Positions 10,396 to 18,968 of a DNA stretch of 64,000 bases are shown piece by piece. Within the stretch, counting starts at the first letter, position 1. Each line of letters begins with the position of its first letter. Source of the DNA: Bacteroides cellulosilyticus (GTDB taxonomy: Bacteria; Bacteroidota; Bacteroidia; Bacteroidales; Bacteroidaceae). The notes below the pieces were generated by a model. It was given only the letters and a program-made list of their open reading frames with translations, was not told the origin of the DNA and did no database searches. The translations under genes were made by a program, and so were the position numbers. The stretch lies in assembly GCF_020091405.1 (NCBI RefSeq), contig NZ_CP081903.1, positions 5,394,501-5,458,500 of the forward strand, written 5' to 3'.

Positions 10396-10440
10396 GAAAC
10401 GTCCCGAGACTTCTGTACGAAATCCCGGGACGTTTCTCTT
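10396..10440. terminator. Intrinsic terminator between convergent genes
   Basis: The 11-bp perfect stem GAAACGTCCCG / CGGGACGTTTC (10396-10406 and 10426-10436) is followed by T-rich sequence on the plus strand and preceded by A-rich sequence, so it can stop both the PorT gene and the minus-strand DUF4293 gene. Confidence 0.88.
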
Positions 10441-10454
10441 TTATCTGCTTTCTC

Positions 10455-10922
10455 TTATTTTCTCAATCTGAAACTATCCGCTGCTTTCACCATTACTTCA
10501 TCACGATAAATAGCACGGAAAGACAAATAATTCAAAACAATAGAAATCGCGGGGAGACAAAGCGCCCAACCTAATTGGAAAGACATTGCATCCAAATCAT
10601 CTTTCAACATAAACATAAATACGAAAAATGCCGCATAATATCCAATCAATAAAATACTGTTGAATACCGTCATACGAACTTGCAACATCCGGTTACGAAA
10701 CAGGAAAATAGTACAGAATGCCACAACAGTACTCAAAAACAAAATTCCAAATAATCCCCATGTAGATTGAAAGGCATCACTTGCCAACGTCACACCCAAT
10801 GGCTTAAAAACAAATGCAGTAACTCCATCCGAAGCTATAAATTGCCCTACCGGCAAACACATAGCCGCTATCAGCAAGCCTGTCACAATCAATAAATAGA
10901 CAGATTGAATTCGTTGTATCAT
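10455..10922 (-). CDS. DUF4293 family four-helix membrane protein
   Basis: This 155-residue integral membrane protein has four hydrophobic segments (IVTGLLIAAMCLPVG, STWGLFGILFLSTVVAFCTI, SILLIGYYAAFFVFMFML, LGWALCLPAISIVLNYLSF) and begins MIQRIQSVYLLI, the usual N-terminus of the DUF4293 family. It ends in a short basic tail. The family is restricted to Bacteroidetes and has no assigned function. It lies last in a minus-strand cluster after bamD and rpoZ, but a strong hairpin separates it from rpoZ, so it may have its own promoter. Confidence 0.88.
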   Translation of the reverse strand: MIQRIQSVYLLIVTGLLIAAMCLPVGQFIASDGVTAFVFKPLGVTLASDAFQSTWGLFGILFLSTVVAFCTIFLFRNRMLQVRMTVFNSILLIGYYAAFFVFMFMLKDDLDAMSFQLGWALCLPAISIVLNYLSFRAIYRDEVMVKAADSFRLRK

Positions 10923-10946
10923 AGTTCTTTTTCTTTGTTAAAGCAA

Positions 10947-10987
10947 CAAAGGTGTGCCTAAGTAAACTTTACTCGGGCACACCTTTG
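10947..10987. terminator. Long perfect hairpin between rpoZ and the DUF4293 gene
   Basis: The 12-bp perfect arms CAAAGGTGTGCC (10947-10958) and GGCACACCTTTG (10976-10987) enclose a second palindrome, AGTAAACTTTACT. It lies just after the rpoZ stop. No proper T-run follows on the minus strand, so it may be a 3' stabiliser or attenuator rather than a full terminator. Confidence 0.6.
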
Positions 10988-10999
10988 CAGTAATTTCAT

Positions 11000-11335
11000 T
11001 TACTGTAATTTTTCTTTTTCTTTAGCCGGGTTACGATAGTAGATCTTACCTTCAACGTACTCTTGCGTTGCGATCAATGTCGGCTTCGGCAATTTCTCAT
11101 AATAGCGTGAAATTTCAATCTGCTCCCGATTTTCGAATACCTCTTCCAGGTTGTCATTATAGGAAGCAAACTCTGACAGCTTCTTGGAAAGATCACTTTT
11201 GATTTCCACACTGATCTGATTTGCACGCTTACCTATAATAGATACGGTTTCGTACACGTTACCGGTATCTGCACACAACTCCATCATATCACGGGTAACC
11301 GTGCTGCTGGGAGCATTAGTTTTCTTGTAATCCAT
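11000..11335 (-). CDS. rpoZ: RNA polymerase omega subunit, Bacteroidetes type
   Basis: This 111-residue protein matches the Bacteroidetes omega/Rpb6-like family: the N-terminus SSTVTRDMMELCADTGNVYE is followed by the helix SIIGKRANQISVEIKSDLSK (the omega core with its conserved R-A/N-Q-I/L-S pattern) and a C-terminal extension ending in a proline- and tyrosine-rich tail. Omega binds beta-prime and helps RNA polymerase assembly. It follows bamD with a 22-bp gap, an arrangement I know to be conserved in Bacteroides, so the two are co-transcribed. Confidence 0.88.
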   Translation of the reverse strand: MDYKKTNAPSSTVTRDMMELCADTGNVYETVSIIGKRANQISVEIKSDLSKKLSEFASYNDNLEEVFENREQIEISRYYEKLPKPTLIATQEYVEGKIYYRNPAKEKEKLQ

Positions 11336-11357
11336 AAATATCTAAATTAATATTATC

Positions 11358-12173
11358 CTAACTCTGTTTATCTTCATTCAATATCTTCTCTGAATCTTTA
11401 AAGATTCTATCGGCTTCCTTCATATATTTACTTTCAGGAAACTCGTTCTTGAAAGCGTAATATTCATCCACCGTTTCACGATAACGCTCTGCTCTCTTAT
11501 CTTCCACACTATATATGGCCATTTCATATTTGGCACGCAAGATAAGAATAGAGAGGTCTTCGCGAAGGTTTGTATAAGGATAGTCCTTCAAAGCGTTTTG
11601 TGCAGTAATCACACAAGACTGATAATTGTTTCCTAGGTAATTACCCAAGTTATAGTACAATTTAGCTGAAAGATATTCTTTCATCACCAATTTATCCTGC
11701 AACTTAAATATCATATCCTGAGCTTCTTCCTTCTTTGAACTTTGCGGGAAGTACTCCATGAACATTTGTAATTGCTGAATAGCGGCATAAGTACCAGACT
11801 GGTCAAGACGGGGTTCAGGGGTATCCAGATACAATGCTTTTCCTGCATGGAAACGCGCCAGTTCGGTAAACGTACCGCGAGGATATACATTAAAATATTG
11901 AACGAATGTTTGGGCGGCTGTCTGATAGTCTTTCTGATTATAATAGCTCATACCCAGCATATAGAGGGACTCCTCTGCCTTGTCCGTACCCTTAAGGATA
12001 GCAATTAACTCATTAAGCAATGTTGCAGCACGATTATACTGTCCTTTTGCGAAGTAGTTCTTTGCCGCCTCATACTTATACTCATAGTCGGTGCTCTTTA
12101 ACAGCTTATTGTATTCTCCACACGAGGAGAGCAACACTGCCGCAAGCAAAGTTATTAAGATATTCTTCTTCAT
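11358..12173 (-). CDS. bamD: BamD, outer-membrane protein assembly lipoprotein
   Basis: This 271-residue lipoprotein has the signal peptide MKKNILITLLAAVLLSSCGE with a lipobox cysteine at residue 18. Tandem tetratricopeptide repeats follow: YEAAKNYFAKGQYNRAATLL (35-55), SLYMLGMSYYNQKDYQTAAQ (75-95), a third after YPRGTFTELARFHAG, and a C-terminal repeat with YYAFKNEFPESKYMKEA. BamD is the essential lipoprotein partner of BamA in outer-membrane beta-barrel insertion. The length and lipobox match the Bacteroidetes BamD family. A Bacteroides-type promoter lies directly upstream. Confidence 0.92.
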   Translation of the reverse strand: MKKNILITLLAAVLLSSCGEYNKLLKSTDYEYKYEAAKNYFAKGQYNRAATLLNELIAILKGTDKAEESLYMLGMSYYNQKDYQTAAQTFVQYFNVYPRGTFTELARFHAGKALYLDTPEPRLDQSGTYAAIQQLQMFMEYFPQSSKKEEAQDMIFKLQDKLVMKEYLSAKLYYNLGNYLGNNYQSCVITAQNALKDYPYTNLREDLSILILRAKYEMAIYSVEDKRAERYRETVDEYYAFKNEFPESKYMKEADRIFKDSEKILNEDKQS

Positions 12174-12194
12174 TCTTAGCTTTTCAAATAATGT

Positions 12195-12239
12195 GCAAAG
12201 ATAAAGGTTCGCACCGAATAAACCAATGATACGAACCTT
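12195..12239 (-). promoter_or_regulatory. bamD promoter overlapped by an inverted repeat
   Basis: On the minus strand a -7 element TATCTTTGC (12195-12203) is preceded, with 19-bp spacing, by TTGG at 12223-12226 as -33. An 8-bp perfect inverted repeat, AAGGTTCG (12205-12212) and CGAACCTT (12232-12239), spans the spacer and the -33 element, which is the position expected of an operator. The palindrome could equally be a weak terminator remnant. Confidence 0.6.
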
Positions 12240-12324
12240 AATTTTTCAAAAACCAGGAAATGACCGACAAACGCCAATCAATTCACGACGAACCGGGATA
12301 ATGAACAGTCTGAAAAAACAGTCA

Positions 12325-12750
12325 TTACAATTTATACAAATCGCTCGCCGCAAGCAAATCTACTTTCTTTTCAGTCAGTACACGGATACAGTTTTCCATA
12401 TCGTTGGGACGAATAATGACATTCGCCGTTTCACCATTGGCAAATGAATACATATATTCAATGAAAACACCCTCATCGGACAAAAAACGCAGGACTTTTG
12501 ACAGCGAACCCGGAATATTAGGACAATTAATGCCCACCACATCCGTCACATTCACAGCAAAATGATTATCTTTTAAAGCTTTATATGCCTTATCCGGTTC
12601 AGATACAATACCACGAAGAATACCAAAATCAGCATTCTCAGCAATACAGAGAGCGGAAAGATTGACACCTTCTTTCGCAAGCACTTCAGTCACTTCTGTC
12701 AGACGACCGGACTTATTCTCAAGGAAAATAGAAAGTTGTTTTGCTACCAT
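12325..12750 (-). CDS. ACT domain protein (tandem ACT)
   Basis: This 141-residue protein is two ACT domains in a row: KQLSIFLENKSGRLTEVTEV (residues 4-70) and INCPNIPGSLSKVLRFLSDE (about 74-138). ACT domains bind amino acids and regulate metabolic enzymes. Stand-alone tandem ACT proteins of this type commonly neighbour phenylacetate-CoA ligase genes in Bacteroides, as here. It may sense an aromatic or branched amino acid and modulate the ligase, but that is inferred from context. It lies downstream of paaK with a 182-bp hairpin-rich spacer between them. Confidence 0.88.
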   Translation of the reverse strand: MVAKQLSIFLENKSGRLTEVTEVLAKEGVNLSALCIAENADFGILRGIVSEPDKAYKALKDNHFAVNVTDVVGINCPNIPGSLSKVLRFLSDEGVFIEYMYSFANGETANVIIRPNDMENCIRVLTEKKVDLLAASDLYKL

Positions 12751-12762
12751 AAGTTTAAATAT

Positions 12763-12935
12763 TAAAATATGAAGTATTAAATATGAGGTATGAAGTATTA
12801 AATATGAAGTATTAAATATGAAGTATTAAGTATGAGGTATTAAGCGTTTAGCATGAAGTATTAGCACTCGCGAAGTAGTGATTTATACTTAATACCTAAT
12901 ACCTAATACTTCATATTTAGCCCTTCATATTTTTA
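12763..12935. repeat. Tandem 14-bp repeats forming one long imperfect hairpin
   Basis: The spacer between paaK and the ACT gene begins with several copies of a unit close to AATATGAAGTATTA (about 12767-12845). It then has a short GC-richer centre with CACT-CGCGAAGT-AGTG (12865-12880), and returns with ATACTTAATACC / TAATACTTCATATTT (12885-12918), the complement of the left arm. The result can fold into one long hairpin. It lies inside a likely operon and encodes nothing. Confidence 0.8.
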
Positions 12936-14231
12936 CAGTTTCCGATTATCAATCACACGTTTAGCTTTACCCACACTACGTTCGATGCTGCGAGGTTCTA
13001 CCAGACGGACATCCACACCCAGTCCCAGGACACTTTGAAGACGACCGGCCAATTTTTTCTTTAATGCCAGCATCTTGTTGATTTCATCAGAGTAGTATTC
13101 CGGACGCACTTCAACCTGTAATTCCATGGTATCGGTATTATTCTTACGATCCACAATCAAAAGATAATGCGGTTCAAATTCCTCCATTTCAAGGATGACA
13201 GACTCTATCTGAGTCGGGAATACATTGACACCACGGATAATGAGCATATCGTCACTACGGCCAAGAATACGATCCATACGAACCAGCGTACGTCCACAAG
13301 TACATTTGTCATAATGCAAGGCGGTAAGATCCTTGGTACGGTAACGCAACAGGGGCATACCTTCTTTGGTCAAATGGGTGAATACAAGTTCGCCTGTCTC
13401 ACCGGGAGCAGCCGGTTCCAAGGTATTCGGATTGATAATTTCAGGGAAATAATGGTCTTCGTTAAGGTGAGTACCATGCTGACATTCACACTCATAACCT
13501 ACACCGGGACCAGCTATCTCACTCAATCCATAGATGTCATAGGCTTTAATGCCCAGTTTTTCTTCAATCTCATTACGCATATTCTCTGTCCAGGGTTCTG
13601 CACCGAAAGCCCCTATTTTCAGTTTGAATTCTTCGCGGGGCAAACCGGAATCTTTAATGGCATCCGCCAGATAGAGAGCATAAGATGGCGTACAACAAAG
13701 TACCGTAGAACCAAAATCATGCATTAAAGTAATTTGCTTTTCCGTGTTTCCGCTTGACATCGGAATTACGGAAGCACCTATATTCTCAGCACCTGCATGA
13801 GCACCCAGCCCGCCTGTAAACAAGCCATACCCGTAGGCTACATGAAAAAAGTCGGAACTATCCGCACCATAAGCCGTAAAAGCACGCGAAAGACATTCTG
13901 CCCAAGACGAAAGGTCCTTGCGGGTATATCCCACTACGGTGGGCTTACCTGTAGTACCGGACGAGGCATGAATACGTACGATCTGGCTCATAGGTACGGC
14001 ACAAAGTCCGAAAGGATAATTATCGCGCAAGTCATATTTGGTAGTAAAAGGGAGTTTCACGATATCATCTATACTATTAATATCGTCCGGGGTGATTCCC
14101 AGTTCCTGCATTTTCTTACGGTAGAAAGGAGTGTTGTGATAAACATGCTCCACGATCTTTTTGAGGCGAATGCTTTGGATTTTACGGAGGCTTTCACGAT
14201 CCATACATTCGATGCTTTCATTCCAAATCAT
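12933..14231 (-). CDS. paaK: Phenylacetate-CoA ligase
   Basis: This 432-residue protein is an AMP-forming acyl-CoA ligase of the PaaK branch. It has the nucleotide-binding loop HASSGTTGKPTVVGYT (residues about 92-107), the YGLSEIAGPG motif and the C-terminal lid with RILGRSDDMLIIRGVNVFPT. PaaK activates phenylacetate (or indoleacetate and related aryl acids) to the CoA thioester. In Bacteroides it acts in aryl-acid metabolism tied to amino-acid fermentation, often with indolepyruvate oxidoreductase, which is not in this window. The following ACT-domain gene is the usual neighbour. Confidence 0.93.
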   Translation of the reverse strand: MIWNESIECMDRESLRKIQSIRLKKIVEHVYHNTPFYRKKMQELGITPDDINSIDDIVKLPFTTKYDLRDNYPFGLCAVPMSQIVRIHASSGTTGKPTVVGYTRKDLSSWAECLSRAFTAYGADSSDFFHVAYGYGLFTGGLGAHAGAENIGASVIPMSSGNTEKQITLMHDFGSTVLCCTPSYALYLADAIKDSGLPREEFKLKIGAFGAEPWTENMRNEIEEKLGIKAYDIYGLSEIAGPGVGYECECQHGTHLNEDHYFPEIINPNTLEPAAPGETGELVFTHLTKEGMPLLRYRTKDLTALHYDKCTCGRTLVRMDRILGRSDDMLIIRGVNVFPTQIESVILEMEEFEPHYLLIVDRKNNTDTMELQVEVRPEYYSDEINKMLALKKKLAGRLQSVLGLGVDVRLVEPRSIERSVGKAKRVIDNRKL

Positions 14232-14277
14232 GTCTTTGTTGTATTACATTGATGGTTATTATTAATTCTTATTTCCT

Positions 14278-14309
14278 GCAAAGGAATAAAAAAATTTTGT
14301 TTATCTCAA
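14278..14309 (-). promoter_or_regulatory. Probable paaK promoter
   Basis: On the minus strand TTCCTTTGC (14278-14286) serves as the -7 element, with TTGA (14306-14309) 19 bp further upstream as -33. It lies about 47 bp before the paaK ATG at 14231. Confidence 0.6.
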
Positions 14310-14346
14310 GTATTTTCCCGAATATTGCCGACCATAAGGAGAGAAA

Positions 14347-16398
14347 ATGAATAAATTTGAATTAACATCCGCCTATAAGCCCACCGGTGATCAGCCGGAA
14401 GCTATTGCAGAGCTCACTGAGGGCGTACTTCAGGGAGTTCCGGCACAAACTTTACTTGGTGTCACCGGTTCGGGAAAGACGTTCACCATAGCCAATGTTA
14501 TTGCTAACATCAATAAACCAACGTTAATATTAAGCCATAATAAAACGTTGGCCGCACAACTTTACAGTGAATTTAAGTCTTTCTTCCCCAATAATGCCGT
14601 AGAATACTACGTTTCTTATTATGATTATTATCAGCCGGAAGCTTATCTTCCGTCTTCTGATACCTATATAGAAAAGGACCTTGCCATCAATGATGAAATA
14701 GACAAACTGCGCCTTGCCGCCACTTCTTCCCTACTCTCGGGCCGGAAAGATGTAGTGGTCGTGTCTTCCGTATCCTGCATCTATGGTATGGGAAATCCGT
14801 CCGACTTCTATAACAATGTGATAGAAGTACAGCAAGGAAAGGCATTCAGCCGGAACGTTTTCCTACGCCGTTTGGTGGACAGTCTTTATGTACGCAATGA
14901 CATTGACCTGAATCGTGGTAACTTCCGTGTGAAAGGAGATACGGTAGACATTTATCTGGCGTATGCCGATAATCTGCTACGTATCATTTTCTGGGGAGAT
15001 GACGTAGACAGCATCGAAGAAGTAGATCCGATAAGCGGTGTTACCATCGCCCGCTTTGATGCATATAAGATATATCCCGCTAATCTGTTCATGACCACTA
15101 AGGAAGCCACTCTGCGAGCCATTCACGAAATTGAAGACGACTTGCACAAGCAAGTGCAATGGTTTGAAAATGAAGGACGTCCCTTTGAAGCGAAACGTCT
15201 TCAGGAGCGGGTTACCTATGATATGGAAATGATACGCGAATTAGGGCACTGTTCAGGCATAGAAAACTATTCGCGCTATTTCGATGGGCGTAAGGCCGGT
15301 AGTCGTCCTTACTGTTTATTGGATTTCTTCCCGGAAGATTTTCTGATTGTCATTGATGAAAGCCACGTAAGTGTACCGCAGATTCGAGCCATGTATGGGG
15401 GCGACCGTGCACGTAAAATAAACCTTGTGGAATATGGTTTCCGTCTTCCGGCCGCCATGGACAATCGTCCGTTGAAGTTCGAAGAATTTGCGGAAATGGC
15501 AAAACAAGTGATTTATGTGAGTGCGACACCTGCCGACTATGAACTTATCCAGTCGGAAGGTATAGTTGTGGAACAAGTAATTCGTCCTACCGGATTGTTA
15601 GATCCTATAATCGAAGTACGTCCCAGCCATAACCAGATAGATGATCTCATGGAGGAAATCCAGATACGGATCGAGAAGAACGAACGCACACTGGTAACAA
15701 CACTTACCAAGAGAATGGCGGAAGAGTTAACAGAATTCTTACTGAATAACGATGTGAAGTGTAACTACATCCACAGTGATGTAGATACCTTGGAGCGCGT
15801 AAAGATTATGAGTGATTTGCGTGAAGGCATCTATGACGTCCTTATCGGTGTCAACCTGCTGCGTGAAGGGCTGGATTTACCGGAAGTGTCACTTGTAGCC
15901 ATTCTTGATGCAGATAAGGAAGGTTTCCTACGCTCTCACCGCTCGCTGACTCAGACTGCCGGACGTGCCGCCCGAAATGTAAACGGAATGGTCATCATGT
16001 ATGCCGACCGTATCACCGATAGTATGCGACTGACGATTGATGAAACGAACCGTCGCCGCGAAAAGCAGTTGAAATATAATGAAGAACATGGCATTACGCC
16101 TCAACAAATCAAGAAAGGGAAGAATCTGAATGTATTTGCATCAAATGCTCCAACAGAAGACAGTTATATCGAAAAAGGAGCGACGATCACTCCCCGCCCC
16201 TACATCGAACAAGAAAGCTCTGCTCATATTGCCGCCGATCCGATTGTACAATACATGTCTCGCCCGCAATTGGAAAAGAGCATCGAACGTACCAGAAAGC
16301 TTATGCAGGAAGCTGCCAAGAAGCTTGACTTCATTGAAGCGGCACAATATCGTGACGAATTACTGAAAATGGAAGATATGCTGAAAGAAAAAGTCTAA
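14347..16398 (+). CDS. uvrB: UvrB, excinuclease ABC subunit B
   Basis: At 683 residues this is full length. UvrB is the damage-verifying helicase-like subunit of nucleotide excision repair; it receives DNA from UvrA and recruits UvrC. Visible features are Walker A GVTGSGKT (residues 38-45), the beta-hairpin region YYVSYYDYYQPEAYLP (about 92-107), a DESH Walker B (about 337), helicase motifs including QTAGRAARN, and the C-terminal UVR domain (LMQEAAKKLDFIEAAQYRDE) that contacts UvrC. It is a single-gene unit with a terminator after it. Confidence 0.98.
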   Translation: MNKFELTSAYKPTGDQPEAIAELTEGVLQGVPAQTLLGVTGSGKTFTIANVIANINKPTLILSHNKTLAAQLYSEFKSFFPNNAVEYYVSYYDYYQPEAYLPSSDTYIEKDLAINDEIDKLRLAATSSLLSGRKDVVVVSSVSCIYGMGNPSDFYNNVIEVQQGKAFSRNVFLRRLVDSLYVRNDIDLNRGNFRVKGDTVDIYLAYADNLLRIIFWGDDVDSIEEVDPISGVTIARFDAYKIYPANLFMTTKEATLRAIHEIEDDLHKQVQWFENEGRPFEAKRLQERVTYDMEMIRELGHCSGIENYSRYFDGRKAGSRPYCLLDFFPEDFLIVIDESHVSVPQIRAMYGGDRARKINLVEYGFRLPAAMDNRPLKFEEFAEMAKQVIYVSATPADYELIQSEGIVVEQVIRPTGLLDPIIEVRPSHNQIDDLMEEIQIRIEKNERTLVTTLTKRMAEELTEFLLNNDVKCNYIHSDVDTLERVKIMSDLREGIYDVLIGVNLLREGLDLPEVSLVAILDADKEGFLRSHRSLTQTAGRAARNVNGMVIMYADRITDSMRLTIDETNRRREKQLKYNEEHGITPQQIKKGKNLNVFASNAPTEDSYIEKGATITPRPYIEQESSAHIAADPIVQYMSRPQLEKSIERTRKLMQEAAKKLDFIEAAQYRDELLKMEDMLKEKV

Positions 16399-16418
16399 TA
16401 CCACTTTTCTTAAAATAG

Positions 16419-16459
16419 CCCCCGCCTTTTCTTAAAATAAATAGAGAAAGCGGGGGTTT
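16419..16459 (+). terminator. uvrB terminator
   Basis: CCCCCGC (16419-16425) pairs with GCGGGGG (16450-16456). The stem extends inward through TTTTCT and AGAAA, and a short TTT run follows. Confidence 0.8.
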
Positions 16460-16501
16460 CCACTAATAAGTGTTATTAAACATACTTTTTTTCTTGGATA
16501 A

Positions 16502-16600
16502 TTTGCAGTTATCCTGAAAGTACGTATCTTTGCACTGTGTTTTTCATAGTATTAGATTTAAGGTTAACAAAGGTTGGAGTACAGCGGTACTCCTTTTTTT
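16502..16600 (+). ncRNA. Consensus promoter plus short terminated leader RNA upstream of the alpha-galactosidase
   Basis: TTTG (16502-16505), a 19-bp spacer and TATCTTTGC (16525-16533) form a perfect Bacteroides promoter. About 43 bp after it comes a perfect intrinsic terminator: GGAGTAC (16576-16582), loop AGCG, GTACTCC (16587-16593), then seven T. Transcripts starting near 16538 would therefore end near 16600, about 140 nt short of the alpha-galactosidase ATG. This is either a small RNA of about 60 nt or an attenuated leader. A second -7-like element (TATCTTTGC, 16691-16699) lies closer to the gene but lacks a good -33. From memory similar leaders recur in Bacteroides genomes; I cannot verify that here. 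Confidence 0.65.
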
Positions 16601-16739
16601 ATGCCCATACATCTGGTATGCACTGAAAAAACAGACAGCAGACTATCAATATATGATAAAACACTATCAATTCATCTTATCGGAATTGCCTATCTTTGCC
16701 GCACTTATCAATATTCAGAAATCTAAAAAGAAGAAAAAC

Positions 16740-18947
16740 ATGAGCATCAGAAAACGAATGAATGTATTGTTTGGAACGTTACTGCTGACCGGCAGTCTGT
16801 TTTCACAAAATGTATGCGTATCTACCCCTGAAACCTCCCTGGTACTCTCGGCACCTGTCGGTGGTGAGCTGAAACATGTATACTATGGAGATAAACTCTC
16901 GGAGGTAGATTTGCAGAATATAAATCTTACAGGAACTCCGGACATGCCTGCTTATCCTGTGTATGGACTTAACTGTCCCGGAGAATCCGCTTTAGCCGTA
17001 AAACATGCCGACGGCAACATGACTTTGCAGATGGAAATCGTACAGGTAAAAACGAGCAAGGAAGGAAATGCGGAAATCACTGCCATCGAACTGAAAGACA
17101 AGGTATATCCTTTCTATGTAAACGTGTATTATAAAGCCTATCAGGATGCAGATGTCATCGAGACATGGACAGAAATCCGACATCAGGAAAAGAAACCGGT
17201 TATACTCAATCAGTTTGCCTCTGCTTTCTTACCTATTCGTCGGGGCGATGTCTGGCTATCTCATCTTTACGGATCATGGGCGAACGAAGGACGTTTGTGT
17301 CAAGAGGCATTGGAACCCGGCATGAAGGTAATAAAGAACAAGGATGGGGTACGAAACTCGCACACCTCACATGCCGAAGTCATGTTCTCACTGGATGGAA
17401 AGCCACAGGAAAATGCGGGTTGTGTCATTGGCGCCGCCCTCTGTTACAGTGGTAACTACAAACTGCGCATTGATACGCACGACGATGAATATCATCGGTT
17501 CTTTGCCGGAATCAATGAGGAAAATTCAGCTTACTCATTAAAGAAAGATGAGATTTTCCGTACTCCCGAACTTGCTTTAACTTACAGTAATGAAGGATTA
17601 AGCGGAAGTAGCCGGAACTTCCATCGCTGGGCGCGCCTGCACAAGCTTGCTCATGGTACTGTTCCCCGCAAGATTTTGCTGAATAGCTGGGAAGGTGTCT
17701 ACTTCGACGTTAACCAGGCGGGTATGGATCAGATGATGAGTGATATCGCTTCCATGGGTGGTGAACTGTTCGTGATGGATGATGGTTGGTTTGGCGACAA
17801 ATATCCGCGTAAGAATGACAGTTCTTCTCTTGGAGACTGGGTAGTGGATAAGAATAAGTTACCCAATGGCATTGAAGGTCTGCTGAAAGATGCACAAAAG
17901 AACGGTGTCAAGTTTGGCATCTGGATAGAGCCGGAAATGGCCAATACAACCAGTGAATTTTATGAGAAACATCCGGACTGGGTGATTAAGGCTCCCGAAC
18001 GTGACGTGGTGCAGGGACGTGGTGGTACACAAGTAGTGCTGGATCTTGCCAATCCGCAGGTGCAGGAATTTATCTTCAAGATTGTAGATGATCTTATGAG
18101 TAACTACCCGGAAATCGACTACATCAAATGGGATGCCAATATGTCCATCTTAAATCATGGTTCCAATTATCTGACGAAAGACAATCAAAGCCACATGTAT
18201 ATTGAATTCCACCGTGGCTTTGAGAAAATATGCCAGCGAATACGCGCTAAATATCCGGACCTTACCATACAGGCTTGCGCCAGCGGCGGCGGTCGTGTCA
18301 ACTATGGCATCCTGCCCTACTTCGATGAGTTTTGGGTAAGTGATAATACGGACGCTCTGCAACGTATCTATATGCAATGGGGAACTTCGTATTTCTTCCC
18401 TGCCATTGCCATGGCATCGCATATCAGTGCCGCTCCCAACCACCAGACTTTCCGCACCATTCCTTTAAAATATCGCATTGACGTAGCGATGAGTGGTCGC
18501 CTGGGTATGGAAATACAACCAAAGAATATGACAGAGGAAGAGAAGACACTTTGCAAGAATGCCATCGCTGAATATAAAACGATCCGTCCGGTGGTGCAAC
18601 TGGGTGATATCTATCGTTTAATGTCTCCGTATGATAAGTTGGGAGTAGCTTCCATGATGTATGTAACGCCCGAAAAGGATAAGTCGGTGTTCTATTGGTG
18701 GAAGACAGAACACTTTGTCAACCAGCATCTGCCACGAGTGAAAATGGCAGGACTCGCTCCCGATAAACTTTACAAGGTGCATGAACTGAACCGGATAGAT
18801 AATGATCCGCTGAATTTTGAGGGAAAGACATTTAGTGGTGCTTATCTGATGGCGAATGGTCTAGAGATACCTTATAATCATAAGGTGGATTACCATAAGC
18901 AGAATGATTATTCAAGCAGAGTGCTCTATCTGGAAGAGGTGAAATAG
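16740..18947 (+). CDS. GH36 family alpha-galactosidase, exported
   Basis: I start at ATG 16740 (MSIRKRMNVLFGTLLLTGSL, a signal peptide ending near FSQ), giving 735 residues. The open frame extends back to 16530, but that region contains a promoter and terminator. The family fold is complete: an N-terminal beta-supersandwich, then a TIM barrel with LLNSWEGVYFDVN, MDDGWFGDKYPRK, GIWIEPEMAN, nucleophile Asp465 in YIKWDAN, the CASGGGRVNYG loop and the acid/base segment SDNTDA (534-539). A C-terminal beta domain ends the protein. It hydrolyses alpha-1,6-galactosides such as raffinose-type sugars, probably in the periplasm. No other carbohydrate genes lie beside it. Confidence 0.93.
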   Translation: MSIRKRMNVLFGTLLLTGSLFSQNVCVSTPETSLVLSAPVGGELKHVYYGDKLSEVDLQNINLTGTPDMPAYPVYGLNCPGESALAVKHADGNMTLQMEIVQVKTSKEGNAEITAIELKDKVYPFYVNVYYKAYQDADVIETWTEIRHQEKKPVILNQFASAFLPIRRGDVWLSHLYGSWANEGRLCQEALEPGMKVIKNKDGVRNSHTSHAEVMFSLDGKPQENAGCVIGAALCYSGNYKLRIDTHDDEYHRFFAGINEENSAYSLKKDEIFRTPELALTYSNEGLSGSSRNFHRWARLHKLAHGTVPRKILLNSWEGVYFDVNQAGMDQMMSDIASMGGELFVMDDGWFGDKYPRKNDSSSLGDWVVDKNKLPNGIEGLLKDAQKNGVKFGIWIEPEMANTTSEFYEKHPDWVIKAPERDVVQGRGGTQVVLDLANPQVQEFIFKIVDDLMSNYPEIDYIKWDANMSILNHGSNYLTKDNQSHMYIEFHRGFEKICQRIRAKYPDLTIQACASGGGRVNYGILPYFDEFWVSDNTDALQRIYMQWGTSYFFPAIAMASHISAAPNHQTFRTIPLKYRIDVAMSGRLGMEIQPKNMTEEEKTLCKNAIAEYKTIRPVVQLGDIYRLMSPYDKLGVASMMYVTPEKDKSVFYWWKTEHFVNQHLPRVKMAGLAPDKLYKVHELNRIDNDPLNFEGKTFSGAYLMANGLEIPYNHKVDYHKQNDYSSRVLYLEEVK

Positions 18948-18968
18948 TATTTATCCATTATAGGAAAG

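Noticed and set aside
16530..16739. 70-codon N-terminal extension of the alpha-galactosidase
   Set aside because: It would overlap a promoter -7 element and an intrinsic terminator, and it would bury the signal peptide.
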